A stretch of 64,000 nt of DNA from Salirhabdus sp. Marseille-P4669 (GTDB taxonomy: Bacteria; Bacillota; Bacilli; Bacillales; Alkalibacillaceae), in assembly GCF_900240405.1 (NCBI RefSeq), contig NZ_OEQK01000002.1, positions 434,001 through 498,000 of the forward strand, given 5' to 3'. Position 1 is the stretch's first letter, and each line of letters begins with the position of its first letter. Of the stretch, positions 50,770-59,970 are shown piece after piece. Both the position numbers and the translations under genes were made by a program. The notes beneath the pieces were generated by a model, which had not been told where the DNA came from, made no database searches, and saw only the letters and a list, made by a program, of their open reading frames with translations.

Positions 50770-52050
50770 ATGGTTGCCGACAAGCCAGCGGATTCTTCGA
50801 TGGAGCAAAATGATAGTATGAATGTATTAACATCAACGCAGTTTATTATTAAGGAAGCATTAAATAAACTAGGATATCCTGAAGAAACCTATGAATTATT
50901 AAAAGAGCCATTACGTCTAATGACAATTAGAATCCCAGTCCGCATGGATGATGGAGTTGTGAAGGTATTTACAGGTTATCGTGCACAGCACAATGATGCT
51001 GTCGGTCCGACTAAGGGTGGCGTTCGATTTCATCCGGACGTAAATGAAGACGAAGTGAAAGCTTTATCTATTTGGATGAGTTTGAAAGCTGGTATCGTTG
51101 ATCTTCCATATGGTGGAGGAAAGGGTGGAATTGTTTGTGATCCACGTCAAATGTCATTCCGTGAACTAGAATCTCTAAGTAGAGGCTATGTAAGAGCAAT
51201 TAGCCAAATTGTAGGTCCTACCAAAGATATTCCTGCGCCAGATGTATTCACAAACTCCCAAATTATGGCCTGGATGATGGATGAATATAGCAGAATTGAT
51301 GAATTTAATAGCCCTGGTTTTATTACCGGAAAGCCATTAGTATTAGGTGGGTCGCACGGAAGAGACACCGCAACTGCAAAAGGGGTTACGATTTGTATTG
51401 AGGAAGCGGCTAAACTAAAGGGTATTGATTTAAATGGTGCCCGCGTTATCGTTCAAGGCTTTGGAAATGCTGGAGGCTTTTTAGCAAAATTTATGAACGA
51501 TTTAGGTGCAAAAGTTATTGCAATTTCAGATGCGCAAGGTGCCATTCATGACCCAGATGGTTTAGATATAGATTATTTGCTTGATCGTCGAGATAGTTTT
51601 GGAACTGTCACAAACTTGTTCGATAATACCATCTCGAACAAGGAAATGTTAGAGCTAGATTGTGATATTTTAGTTCCGGCAGCAATCGAAAATCAAATTA
51701 CAGAAAATAATGCCCACAACATAAAAGCGAGCATCGTTGTAGAAGCAGCTAATGGTCCTACAACGTTAGAGGCTACTAAGATTTTAACAGAACGAGGCAT
51801 TTTGTTAGTGCCTGATGTATTGGCATCAGCTGGTGGTGTAACAGTTTCTTACTTTGAATGGGTTCAAAACAATCAAGGCTACTATTGGACAGAAGAAGAA
51901 GTTCAAGAAAAACTTAGAAAAGTACTCGTAAAATCATTTCATAATATTTATGAAACATCTCAAAATCGTAAAATTGATATGAGATTAGCTGCCTATATGG
52001 TCGGTGTTCGTAAAATGGCGGAAGCCTCCAGATTCCGTGGTTGGATTTAA
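50770..52050 (+). CDS. gudB: NAD-specific glutamate dehydrogenase
   Basis: The 426-residue enzyme oxidatively deaminates glutamate to 2-oxoglutarate. Motifs include GPTKGGVRFHP near residue 79 with the glutamate-site Lys, LPYGGGKGGI near 115, PAPDVFTN near 157, the NAD-binding VQGFGNAGGF near 228, and AAIENQITE near 303. The segment DEVKALS (about 94-100) carries VKA only once, whereas the laboratory B. subtilis 168 gudB duplicates it and is inactive. The gene should therefore be functional. RBS AGGAGG lies 7 bases before the ATG. Locus and order match gudB-ypdA. Confidence 0.94.
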   Translation: MVADKPADSSMEQNDSMNVLTSTQFIIKEALNKLGYPEETYELLKEPLRLMTIRIPVRMDDGVVKVFTGYRAQHNDAVGPTKGGVRFHPDVNEDEVKALSIWMSLKAGIVDLPYGGGKGGIVCDPRQMSFRELESLSRGYVRAISQIVGPTKDIPAPDVFTNSQIMAWMMDEYSRIDEFNSPGFITGKPLVLGGSHGRDTATAKGVTICIEEAAKLKGIDLNGARVIVQGFGNAGGFLAKFMNDLGAKVIAISDAQGAIHDPDGLDIDYLLDRRDSFGTVTNLFDNTISNKEMLELDCDILVPAAIENQITENNAHNIKASIVVEAANGPTTLEATKILTERGILLVPDVLASAGGVTVSYFEWVQNNQGYYWTEEEVQEKLRKVLVKSFHNIYETSQNRKIDMRLAAYMVGVRKMAEASRFRGWI

Positions 52051-52075
52051 CGTAGAATAAACATTTGACTCTTAA

Positions 52076-52114
52076 AACATCTCCTATTTTTGTTATAATA
52101 GGAGATGTTTTTAT
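52076..52114 (+). terminator. Terminator after gudB
   Basis: AACATCTCCTATT pairs with AATAGGAGATGTT over a short loop, followed by TTTATTTAT. Confidence 0.85.
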
Positions 52115-52199
52115 TTATCAATTTTACGTGTTCCATTATGATATGGTACCCATAGTATAGAATGGATAGTTCGTCAAAAGGACTAGGAGTGACTTAGAG

Positions 52200-53201
52200 A
52201 TGAAGGAAAAAGTAATTATAATTGGGGCAGGACCATGTGGAATGTCTGCTGCATTAGAATTAAAGGATAGAGGAATAGATCCCTTAATTATTGAGAAGGG
52301 AAATGTAGTAAACGCCATTTACCATTATCCTACGCACCAAACATTTTTCAGTTCGAGTGAAAAGCTGGAAATAGGAAATATTCCATTTATATCAGAAAAA
52401 CAAAAACCGGTTCGAAATGAAGCGTTAACCTACTATCGGGAAGTGGCACATCGAAAAAACTTAAGAATCAATGCTTATGAGAGAGTAGAAAAGATAAGTG
52501 CTGTAGGTCAAAAGTATAAATTACAAACAGTTAAGGAGAATGGGGAAAAGAAGGTATATATTGCTACCTATGTCATCATTGCAACAGGTTATTATGATCA
52601 GCCCAATTATTTAGGAATCCCAGGTGAAGATCTTCCTAAGGTTTCCCATTATTTCAAGGAAGCACATCCATATTTTAAGAAAAATATAGTGGTAATTGGT
52701 GGTAAAAACTCTGCTGTTGATGCTACATTAGAGCTAGTAAAAGCAGGTGCACATGTAACCGTTTTGTATCGTGGTAGTGATTATTCAACAAGTGTGAAGC
52801 CTTGGATATTGCCTTTATTTGTCTCTTTAGTTAATAAAGGTGTTGTTCGTATGGAGTTTAACGCACATATTACGAAAATAACAGAAAATAACGTTTACTT
52901 CCGTAAAGAAGGAGTAGAACACGTTCTAGACAATGATTTCGTTTTTGCGATGACGGGCTATCATCCGGATCACGATTTCCTAAAAGGTATTCAGATTGAA
53001 ATAGAAAATGAAACAGGAAGACCTATGTTTAACGAAAATACGATGGAATCAAACATTGATAATGTATACATTGCTGGTGTTATCGCTGCTGGTTATAACA
53101 ACAATGAAATATTTATCGAGAATGGTCGCTTTCACGGTGAAAAAATTGCAGAATCTATTGTAGAAAAAGAAACTCGAAACGTTGGTGAAGGAAATGAGTA
53201 A
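52200..53201 (+). CDS. ypdA: YpdA family FAD-dependent disulfide reductase
   Basis: The 333-residue protein is a two-domain flavoprotein. It has an N-terminal FAD-binding VIIGAGPCGMSAALEL and a second Rossmann motif VVIGGKNSAVDATLEL near residue 164. It matches YpdA, now known as bacillithiol disulfide reductase, which uses NADPH to restore bacillithiol in Firmicutes. An active-site Cys is the one in the GPCG loop. ATG 52200 has AGGAGTGA upstream. It overlaps the asparaginase gene by 8 bases, hinting at an operon. Confidence 0.9.
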   Translation: MKEKVIIIGAGPCGMSAALELKDRGIDPLIIEKGNVVNAIYHYPTHQTFFSSSEKLEIGNIPFISEKQKPVRNEALTYYREVAHRKNLRINAYERVEKISAVGQKYKLQTVKENGEKKVYIATYVIIATGYYDQPNYLGIPGEDLPKVSHYFKEAHPYFKKNIVVIGGKNSAVDATLELVKAGAHVTVLYRGSDYSTSVKPWILPLFVSLVNKGVVRMEFNAHITKITENNVYFRKEGVEHVLDNDFVFAMTGYHPDHDFLKGIQIEIENETGRPMFNENTMESNIDNVYIAGVIAAGYNNNEIFIENGRFHGEKIAESIVEKETRNVGEGNE

Positions 53202-54153
53202 AGTTGTCCTATTAACAACTGGCGGTACCATTGCAAGTACCCCAAATAAAACCTCTGGTAAATTATCCTCTGGAGCACTAACGGGAGAAGAACTTGCTGG
53301 AATGTGCGATTTGCCGGCTAACATTGATATCGAAATCGAATCCGTTTTTCAAAAGGCGAGTATGCATATTACCTTTGATGATCTTGTATATTTAAAAGAA
53401 AGAATTGAACATTATTTTCAAGACTCAACGGTTAATGGAATTGTTGTCACACATGGAACAGATACGATGGAGGAAACAGCCTACTTTTTAGACTTAACAA
53501 TTCGTGACGAACGTCCTGTTGTAGTAACCGGTTCCCAACGGTCACCTAATGATTTAGGTAGTGATGTTTTTATAAACCTTCGTCACGCTATATACAGCGC
53601 AATCTGTGATGACTTGAAGAATGCAGGTACTGTAGTTGTATTTAATGAACGGATTTTTACAGCGCGTTATGTAAAGAAAGAGCATGCATCCAACATTCAG
53701 GGATTTAACGCCTTTGGATTTGGGTATTTGGGGATTATAGACAATGATACCGTCTTTTTGTACCAAAAACCTATCTCGAGACAAAATTATACGTTAACAG
53801 GACCAATTCCAAGAGTAGATATAATTAAATGCTTCTTGGATGCTGATGGAACTTTTATGAAAGCTTCCGCAGAAAGTGGTGCTAAGGGTATTGTTCTGGA
53901 AGGTGTAGGTAGGGGGCAAGTTGCACCAAAGATGATGAAGGAAATTGAAGATTGCATTGAAAAGGGAATAAAAGTAGTCATTACAACGAGCTCTGAAGAA
54001 GGAGCTGTATACCCAACATATGATTATGAGGGCAGTGCATATGATCTTGTAATGAAGGGTGCAATTCTTGGAAGTGATTACGACAGTAAAAAAGCCCGAA
54101 TGAAGCTTGCAGTAATGCTTGCAAGTAGTATGGAGATAACCGACTTTTCCTAA
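53194..54153 (+). CDS. ansA: L-asparaginase
   Basis: The 319-residue protein is an asparaginase. The N-terminal LLTTGGTIAST motif includes the nucleophilic Thr near residue 11, and VVTHGTDTMEETAYFL near 86 holds the second Thr-Lys-Asp active-site elements. It hydrolyses asparagine to aspartate and ammonia. There is no signal peptide, so it is cytosolic. Start ATG 53194 is chosen inside the end of ypdA because GGTGA precedes it; upstream TTG and GTG starts would add four residues. The symbol is by family; type I or II cannot be decided here. Confidence 0.88.
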   Translation: MSKVVLLTTGGTIASTPNKTSGKLSSGALTGEELAGMCDLPANIDIEIESVFQKASMHITFDDLVYLKERIEHYFQDSTVNGIVVTHGTDTMEETAYFLDLTIRDERPVVVTGSQRSPNDLGSDVFINLRHAIYSAICDDLKNAGTVVVFNERIFTARYVKKEHASNIQGFNAFGFGYLGIIDNDTVFLYQKPISRQNYTLTGPIPRVDIIKCFLDADGTFMKASAESGAKGIVLEGVGRGQVAPKMMKEIEDCIEKGIKVVITTSSEEGAVYPTYDYEGSAYDLVMKGAILGSDYDSKKARMKLAVMLASSMEITDFS

Positions 54154-54277
54154 CCATAGTTTAATTACTATGGTTTATTTTATTGTAAAATATTAACAAA
54201 ATCGTGACAATTACTATTTTCAATCCGAAATGTTCGTGATACGATTAAACTATATTAAAGGGGGGAGAGGGACTTTT

Positions 54278-54976
54278 ATGATTGGTATTATCTCGGCTAG
54301 TTTAGCGCCTGGTTTAGCATTATTGGTTTTCTTTTATCTAAAAGATCGATTTGACACAGAACCCTTCTCCCTAGTCTTTAAATCTTTTGTATTCGGATTA
54401 CTTTTAGTTTTTCCGATTATGTTTATTCAATATGCCTTTATGGCGGAAGGTGTCGGGCAATCCGTTTGGTTTCAGTCGTTTTTTTTATCTGGAGTACTAG
54501 AAGAGTTCTTTAAATGGTTTATATTTCTGTATGTTGTCTATAAACATGTTTCCTTTGATAATCATTACGATGGTATTGTTTATGGGGTCGCAATCAGTTT
54601 AGGATTCGCAAGCCTGGAAAATCTATTGTATTTGATTGCAAACGGTATAGAACATGCATTTGGTAGAGCAATCTTTCCTGTATCCTCTCATGCTTTGTTT
54701 GGGGTGATTATGGGGTATTATATAGGTAAAACAAAGTTCGCGATTCATAAACCAAAACGTTCATTACTAATTGCGCTATTACTGCCTGCATTTTTACACG
54801 GTTTGTATGACTTTATTTTAGTATCAATTGAAAGTTACTGGCTCTATATAATGGCGCCTTTTATGTTATTTTTATGGATGTTTGCCTTACGCAAGGTGAA
54901 AGTAGCAAATCATCATTTGCCTACTGAGGAAACGGTTATACCAATAGATACAAAAAATAACAGTGCCGTTAATTAA
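54278..54976 (+). CDS. prsW: PrsW-family intramembrane protease
   Basis: The 232-residue membrane protein is PrsW (YpdC). The family signature is the Glu-Glu pair in GVLEEFFKW near residue 75, with the later conserved segments GVAISLGFASLEN near 112, SSHALFGVIMG near 145, and FLHGLYDF near 180. In B. subtilis PrsW cuts the anti-sigma factor RsiW at site 1, releasing sigma-W under envelope stress. Start ATG 54278 follows GGGGGGAGAGG; the frame upstream lacks a better start. Several membrane spans are present. Confidence 0.9.
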   Translation: MIGIISASLAPGLALLVFFYLKDRFDTEPFSLVFKSFVFGLLLVFPIMFIQYAFMAEGVGQSVWFQSFFLSGVLEEFFKWFIFLYVVYKHVSFDNHYDGIVYGVAISLGFASLENLLYLIANGIEHAFGRAIFPVSSHALFGVIMGYYIGKTKFAIHKPKRSLLIALLLPAFLHGLYDFILVSIESYWLYIMAPFMLFLWMFALRKVKVANHHLPTEETVIPIDTKNNSAVN

Positions 54977-55019
54977 AACGGTTACTCTAGCTTAAGCGAA
55001 AGAGTAATCGTTTTTTTTT
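54976..55019 (+). terminator. Terminator after prsW
   Basis: AACGGTTACTCT pairs with AGAGTAATCGTT (one mismatch), followed by a long T run. Confidence 0.85.
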
Positions 55020-55106
55020 GTGGTTTTTGAGCTTTTGTTTGACGGAACTATTCTGGAAGCTATGTCAGTGAACGAACTTCGTAAACAACTAGTAAAGTTT
55101 TCTTTC

Positions 55107-55137
55107 GAATGTATAAAAAAGTACTTTCGACAAAATA
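55107..55137 (+). promoter_or_regulatory. Possible sigma-G promoter of sleB
   Basis: GAATG (55107-55111) and CAAAATA (55131-55137) resemble gHATR and CATnHTA, with a 19-base spacer and one -10 mismatch. In B. subtilis sleB is sigma-G dependent. Confidence 0.35.
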
Positions 55138-55180
55138 TATAGAAAGCAAGAAACGTTTACTAAATCAGGAGGAATTTAAG

Positions 55181-56068
55181 ATGAATGTAAAAAAAGCCAT
55201 TTGCTTTATTGCCGTATTTTTACTTATGATGACTATTCCTCTTTCTAATTATGAGCAGGACCAAGTATCAGAAGCATTTAGTGCTCGAACGTTACAGAAA
55301 GGTTCATCAGGTGACGATGTCATTGAGTTACAAGCACGATTACAGTACATCGGGTTTTATAATGGGAAAATTGATGGAATATTCGGATGGGGGACATATT
55401 GGGCGGTACGAAATTTTCAGAAGGATTATGGTTTAGATATTGATGGCTTAGTAGGACAAGAAACAAAAGCAACGTTAAATCGCGTAACAAAGTATGACAA
55501 ACAATGGGTACACGAACAGATAAGGTCTGGAAGCGATTTCACTTACTATGGGGGTACCCCGCTAAATAAACAAACGAAGAAAAAGCAAACAACTACTCAA
55601 CAAGCAGCACCTCAAAAAACAGGCACTAATACAAATAAAAATACGAATACGAATACAACGACGAACAACAATGCGTCACCAACACCTACATCCGTTAATG
55701 TTCCTAGTGGATATTCGCAAAATGATATTCAATTAATGGCAAATGCTGTATATGGTGAATCCAGAGGTGAGCCATATGAAGGTCAAGTTGCAGTTGCAGC
55801 AGTTATTCTAAACCGCGTTGAAAGTCCATCGTTTCCTAATACTATTTCTGGTGTTATCTTTGAACCTCGTGCTTTCACTGCAGTTGCCGATGGACAAATT
55901 TGGATGACACCAAATGAAACGGCCAAACGGGCGGTTTTAGATGCTATTAATGGTATGGATCCTTCAGGAGGGGCTATCTACTACTTCAATCCAGCTACCG
56001 CCACCTCGGATTGGATCTGGTCCCGTCCTCAAATTAAACGAATTGGGGAGCACATTTTCTGTAAATAA
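55181..56068 (+). CDS. sleB: Spore cortex-lytic enzyme SleB
   Basis: The 295-residue protein has a signal peptide (about 1-32), a peptidoglycan-binding domain (about 40-100, LQKGSSGDDVIELQARLQYIG) and a low-complexity Thr/Asn/Gln linker of roughly 45 residues. The C-terminal SleB/CwlJ hydrolase domain (about 180-295) follows, with the conserved Glu in GESRGEPYEGQVAVAAVILNR. SleB is a lytic transglycosylase that degrades spore cortex during germination. ATG 55181 follows AGGAGG; an in-frame start at 55109 is unsupported. Length is close to B. subtilis (305). Confidence 0.94.
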   Translation: MNVKKAICFIAVFLLMMTIPLSNYEQDQVSEAFSARTLQKGSSGDDVIELQARLQYIGFYNGKIDGIFGWGTYWAVRNFQKDYGLDIDGLVGQETKATLNRVTKYDKQWVHEQIRSGSDFTYYGGTPLNKQTKKKQTTTQQAAPQKTGTNTNKNTNTNTTTNNNASPTPTSVNVPSGYSQNDIQLMANAVYGESRGEPYEGQVAVAAVILNRVESPSFPNTISGVIFEPRAFTAVADGQIWMTPNETAKRAVLDAINGMDPSGGAIYYFNPATATSDWIWSRPQIKRIGEHIFCK

Positions 56069-56083
56069 GAAAGGAGTGAGAGT

Positions 56084-57421
56084 ATGCTTCGCTGGATAAC
56101 AATTGTTGTATTAGCTGTTGCTGTTGTAGGAGTGGGAATCTGGGGTTATCAAGAGCATCAAGAAAAAAATGCCATTCTCTTGCAAGCGGAGAACACATAT
56201 CAACGTTCATTTCATGACTTGACATATTATGTAGATTTACTAAATGATAAAATTGGTAACGTATTGGCGATGAATTCACCTCGTAGTCTCTCTCCTGAAC
56301 TTGCAGAGATTTGGAGACTTACTTCTGAGGCTCATTCAGAGGTTGGGCAGTTGCCATTATCATTACTTCCTTTTAATAAGACAGAAGAGTTTCTATCTAA
56401 TATTGGGGATTTTTCCTATCGTACAGCAGTGCGAGAATTAGATAAAGATCCTCTTACAGAAGAAGAGGTAGAGCTTTTAGAAAATCTATATCAACAATCT
56501 GGTGAAATTAAGCGTGAATTAAGAAATGTACAGCATCTGGCACTCGAGAATAATTTACGGTGGATGGATGTACAGTTAGCTTTAGCAAATAACGAACAAC
56601 AAGCAGATAATACCATTATCGATGGCTTTAAGACAGTTGAAAAAAACGTGGAATCGTATTCGGAATCAACCTTTGCAACATCCCTCAATGGCGTCACAAA
56701 ACATCAGGAAGAGAAAATACAACTGGAAGGAGAAAACATTAACGAAGACGATGTTCGTAAATTAGCAACGAAATTATTTGATTTAGATGGTGTTGACTTA
56801 AAAGTAACACCAACTGGTGAAGGTTCGGATATTAAAATGTATAGTGCATCTTATAATAAAGATGGAGAGCACGGGTACTTTGATATTACAGAAAAAGGTG
56901 GCTATTTACTCTCGTTAATCATAAGTAGAGAGATGAAAGAACCAACAATCGGGCTTTATGATGGATCGGAAAAGGCAAAAAAGTTTTTGGCGAATTTAGG
57001 GTTTGAAGATGTAGAAATGTATAATAGTGTTCAATATGGTAATGTAGGAGTTTATTCCTTTGCCTCTGTTCAAGACAATATACGAATTTATCCAGATGCA
57101 ATTCAAATTAAAGTGGCATTAGACGATGGTGAAATAGTTGGTGCTTCTACTAAAGAATACTTAATTAACCATCAAGATCGCGATATTAAAGAACCGAAAA
57201 TTACGATGGATGAGGCAAAGAAAGAAGTAAATCCTAGAGTAGAGATTCAGGAAAGTAGCCTAGCTATTATTGATAATGATTTAGGTGAAGAAGTCCTATG
57301 CTATGAATTTATTGGGGTTCTAGGAGAAGATACGTATCGCATCTATATTAATGCTATGGATGGCTTTGAAGAGCGTGTAGAAAAATTAGAACAAGCAGAG
57401 ATTAATTTCCAAACAACATAA
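56084..57421 (+). CDS. ypeB: Germination protein YpeB
   Basis: The 445-residue protein corresponds to YpeB (450), which stabilises and localises SleB in the spore. One N-terminal membrane span (about 4-22) is followed by a helical region (about 25-200) and C-terminal PepSY-like domains (about 215-440) with repeated alpha/beta units. The operon order sleB-ypeB with a 15-base gap is conserved. ATG 56084 has AGGAGTGAG upstream. A terminator ends the pair. Confidence 0.94.
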   Translation: MLRWITIVVLAVAVVGVGIWGYQEHQEKNAILLQAENTYQRSFHDLTYYVDLLNDKIGNVLAMNSPRSLSPELAEIWRLTSEAHSEVGQLPLSLLPFNKTEEFLSNIGDFSYRTAVRELDKDPLTEEEVELLENLYQQSGEIKRELRNVQHLALENNLRWMDVQLALANNEQQADNTIIDGFKTVEKNVESYSESTFATSLNGVTKHQEEKIQLEGENINEDDVRKLATKLFDLDGVDLKVTPTGEGSDIKMYSASYNKDGEHGYFDITEKGGYLLSLIISREMKEPTIGLYDGSEKAKKFLANLGFEDVEMYNSVQYGNVGVYSFASVQDNIRIYPDAIQIKVALDDGEIVGASTKEYLINHQDRDIKEPKITMDEAKKEVNPRVEIQESSLAIIDNDLGEEVLCYEFIGVLGEDTYRIYINAMDGFEERVEKLEQAEINFQTT

Positions 57422-57436
57422 GAACCATTACTTGAT

Positions 57437-57475
57437 GGATAAATTGCTTTTTTGAGCAGTTTATCCTTTTTATTT
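57437..57475 (+). terminator. Terminator of sleB-ypeB
   Basis: GGATAAATTGCT pairs with AGCAGTTTATCC (one mismatch), then TTTTTATTTT. Confidence 0.85.
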
Positions 57476-57560
57476 TGAATCACTCTTGCTTGTTTCGTTA
57501 TTTTCTTGTACGTTTAAATAAGAAGAATAAAAGGCAACTATTCGAGAAAGAGGGACAACG

Positions 57561-58214
57561 ATGGAATTAGGACAAGCTATTACCATACAAGTAGAAGATG
57601 CAAACAAAAGTATGCAGAACTTGATTACGAAGATCGTAGAGTTAGATGAAAAACAAATGGTGTTGTATGTTCATTACCCGACGAATACAAAGACAAGAAA
57701 AACAGCCTTTTTATTAGAGGGTACAGCCTGTAAAGTTATTTATCAGGATGCAGAAAATACTAGCTTTACATTTCCAACCGAAGTGAAGTTACGAAAAAAG
57801 ATTAAAAAAATTCCAGTCTTAGGATTACGTTTGCCAACAGAAGAGGAAATAAATAAAATCCAACGAAGAAATTATTTGCGGATTGACACTACATTGGACG
57901 TGGCTGCTCGGTTTACAGACAATCCTCTACAATCCTTTAATACAACAACACTCGATATTAGTGGTGGTGGTGCATCTATTGCTATACCTAAAAATGTTAA
58001 GCTTAATGTAGATGAAACGTTAAACATAACAATTGTTTTGCCTTTTAAATCAGATGAATATCAATATGTAACTGCGACTGCAAGAGTTGTAAGAATTATA
58101 GAGCGTGACAAAGGATTAAATCTAGCTCCATTAGAATTTATTTCGATAAAAAATCAAGAGCGAGATCATATTATCCGCTATTGCTTAATGAAACAAGTAA
58201 AACAAAATATTTAA
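57561..58214 (+). CDS. ypfA: c-di-GMP receptor YpfA (PilZ domain, MotI/DgrA)
   Basis: The 217-residue protein has an N-terminal YcgR-like beta domain (about 1-95) and a C-terminal PilZ domain. The c-di-GMP-binding signatures are the RRNYLR segment near residue 104 and DISGGGASI near 135. In B. subtilis the equal-length protein (MotI/DgrA) binds c-di-GMP and brakes the flagellar motor. The location before cmk agrees. The ATG has GAGGGA upstream. Confidence 0.92.
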   Translation: MELGQAITIQVEDANKSMQNLITKIVELDEKQMVLYVHYPTNTKTRKTAFLLEGTACKVIYQDAENTSFTFPTEVKLRKKIKKIPVLGLRLPTEEEINKIQRRNYLRIDTTLDVAARFTDNPLQSFNTTTLDISGGGASIAIPKNVKLNVDETLNITIVLPFKSDEYQYVTATARVVRIIERDKGLNLAPLEFISIKNQERDHIIRYCLMKQVKQNI

Positions 58215-58279
58215 ACAGTAAACCGCATAAACAGCGGATTTTTTGGCAATTCTAACAATAAAAAGATGATGTGATAACG

Positions 58280-58426
58280 TTGAAAAAAATAGAAAAAATC
58301 ATTCGATCTTTACTTATCATTCTACTTTTATTGTTAATTCTTTCTCAGTGGTTAGTTTTACATACCGATATTAAAACATACGTAAATCCTGTTTATGAAT
58401 ACATTGGTGTTTTTAAACCAGAATAG
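58280..58426 (+). CDS. ypfB: YpfB-like small membrane protein
   Basis: The 48-residue product has a basic N-terminus (MKKIEKIIRS), one hydrophobic helix (about 11-28) and a short tail ending in a conserved-looking PVYEYIGVFKPE. It sits between ypfA and cmk like B. subtilis ypfB (about 58 residues). The TTG start at 58280 follows GATGTGAT, a modest binding site. Function unknown. Confidence 0.7.
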   Translation: MKKIEKIIRSLLIILLLLLILSQWLVLHTDIKTYVNPVYEYIGVFKPE

Positions 58427-58488
58427 TCGATTTATAGACCGTAATTTTTCCGTATGGTATTATTTTTAATTAGATAGCGAAACGCTTT

Positions 58489-58520
58489 ATAGCAGGTAAA
58501 CCCTGCTATTATTTATTTTT
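58489..58520 (+). terminator. Terminator before cmk
   Basis: ATAGCAGG (58489-58496) pairs with CCTGCTAT (58502-58509), followed by TATTTATTTTT. It separates ypfB from cmk. Confidence 0.7.
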
Positions 58521-58541
58521 AAATTATATGGGGGTTAATGT

Positions 58542-59222
58542 ATGATGACTAAAGATATTGCGATTGCAATTGATGGACCAGCAGCTGCTGGTAAAAGTAC
58601 TGTTGCGAAAATTGTTGCTGAGGATCTTTCTTACATATATATTGATACGGGAGCTATGTACCGAGCTATCACTTTAAATGCATTACATAATCAGGTGGAT
58701 TTAAATGATGAAGAAAGCTTACGTACGTTATTGTTAAAAACGAATATTACGTTTGAGAAAGATGGTAGTAATCAAAAGGTGTTTGTGAATGGTACAGACG
58801 TAACGGATGCGATTCGGACGAAAGAAGTAACCAATAATGTTTCCATTGTATCCAAGCATAAATTAGTTCGCGAAGAAATGGTGAATCGTCAAAAAGAGAT
58901 GGCAAAAAATCGTAGAGTTGTAATGGATGGAAGAGATATAGGAACAGATGTTATTCCAGATGCAGAAGTGAAAATATTTCTTGTAGCATCTGTTGAGGAG
59001 AGAGCAGAACGACGACATAAAGAAAATATCGAAAAAGGCTTTGAATCCGATTTAGAACAATTAAAGCTTGAAATTGCGCAAAGAGACAAAATTGATTCAG
59101 AGCGAGAGGTTTCTCCTTTAACCAAAGCTACCGATGCCATTGAAATTGATACTACATCTTTATCTATTCAACAAGTTGCTGATAAAATATTAGCATTAGC
59201 GAAAGAAAAAATGGAAAATTAA
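58542..59222 (+). CDS. cmk: Cytidylate kinase
   Basis: The 226-residue protein phosphorylates CMP and dCMP with ATP. The P-loop is [11 protein letters not shown] near residue 11; [11 protein letters not shown] near 36 and [17 protein letters not shown] near 126 are diagnostic of Cmk. Length matches B. subtilis (224). Start ATG 58542 follows GGGGG with 7-base spacing; ATG 58545 is an equal alternative. It lies 20 bases before plsC, so the two are likely co-transcribed. Confidence 0.95.
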   Translation: MMTKDIAIAIDGPAAAGKSTVAKIVAEDLSYIYIDTGAMYRAITLNALHNQVDLNDEESLRTLLLKTNITFEKDGSNQKVFVNGTDVTDAIRTKEVTNNVSIVSKHKLVREEMVNRQKEMAKNRRVVMDGRDIGTDVIPDAEVKIFLVASVEERAERRHKENIEKGFESDLEQLKLEIAQRDKIDSEREVSPLTKATDAIEIDTTSLSIQQVADKILALAKEKMEN

Positions 59223-59242
59223 CGAATTGAGGAGTTCATCTT

Positions 59243-59821
59243 ATGTTATATAAAATAGGGAAATTTTTATGTGCAATTATATTTAAAACGTTATATCGAA
59301 TTGAAGTAACTGGGAAGCAAAATGTACCGAAAAAAGGGCCGGTAATTATTTGTTCGAATCACATTTCAAATATCGATCCACCAGTAGTAGGAATTACTTG
59401 TCCGAGAGATATTCACTTTATGGCGAAAGATGAGCTTTTTCAAAAGAAATTTATCGGAGGATTATTGAGAAAATTACATGCCTTTCCTGTTAAAAGGGGA
59501 ATGCAGGACCGTCAAGCATTACGAGATGGGTTAAAAGTATTAAAAGATGGCCACACGTTAGGTTTGTTTCCTGAAGGGACACGAAGTACGAATGGTGAAT
59601 TAGGAAAGGGTCTTGCTGGGGCTGGATTTTTTGCATTACGTTCCGATGCTGCTATTATACCGTGTGCAATTAGTGGGGAATATAAAAGATTTCAAAAAGT
59701 GAATGTAACCTATGGAGAGCCTGTTGACTTAAAAGAACTAAAAGAACGAAAAGCATCTGCCCAAGAAGTAGTAGATACAATTATGGATGAAATTCAAATA
59801 TTATTAAATAAAGATAAATAA
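59243..59821 (+). CDS. plsC: 1-acyl-sn-glycerol-3-phosphate acyltransferase
   Basis: The 192-residue protein is a PlsC/LPLAT acyltransferase. The catalytic HxxxxD is SNHISNIDPP near residue 36. The FPEGTRS motif near 111 and an additional substrate region near AIIPCAISG at 138 are present. It adds the second acyl chain to form phosphatidic acid. The location between cmk and the S1-domain gene is common in many Firmicutes; B. subtilis PlsC lies elsewhere. ATG follows GAGGAG. Confidence 0.88.
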   Translation: MLYKIGKFLCAIIFKTLYRIEVTGKQNVPKKGPVIICSNHISNIDPPVVGITCPRDIHFMAKDELFQKKFIGGLLRKLHAFPVKRGMQDRQALRDGLKVLKDGHTLGLFPEGTRSTNGELGKGLAGAGFFALRSDAAIIPCAISGEYKRFQKVNVTYGEPVDLKELKERKASAQEVVDTIMDEIQILLNKDK

Positions 59822-59970
59822 TGGTATATTTTAGCTTGACAAACAACTAGAAATATTAGAAGTTAGAAAAAAGGACATTTTTTCATATTGCTAAAGCTCC
59901 AGCACAAAACTCTCCTAAGCGAGAAAAGGTGCTTACGCTGTGTAAATGTCGTATGAAGGAGGATGTTGGA

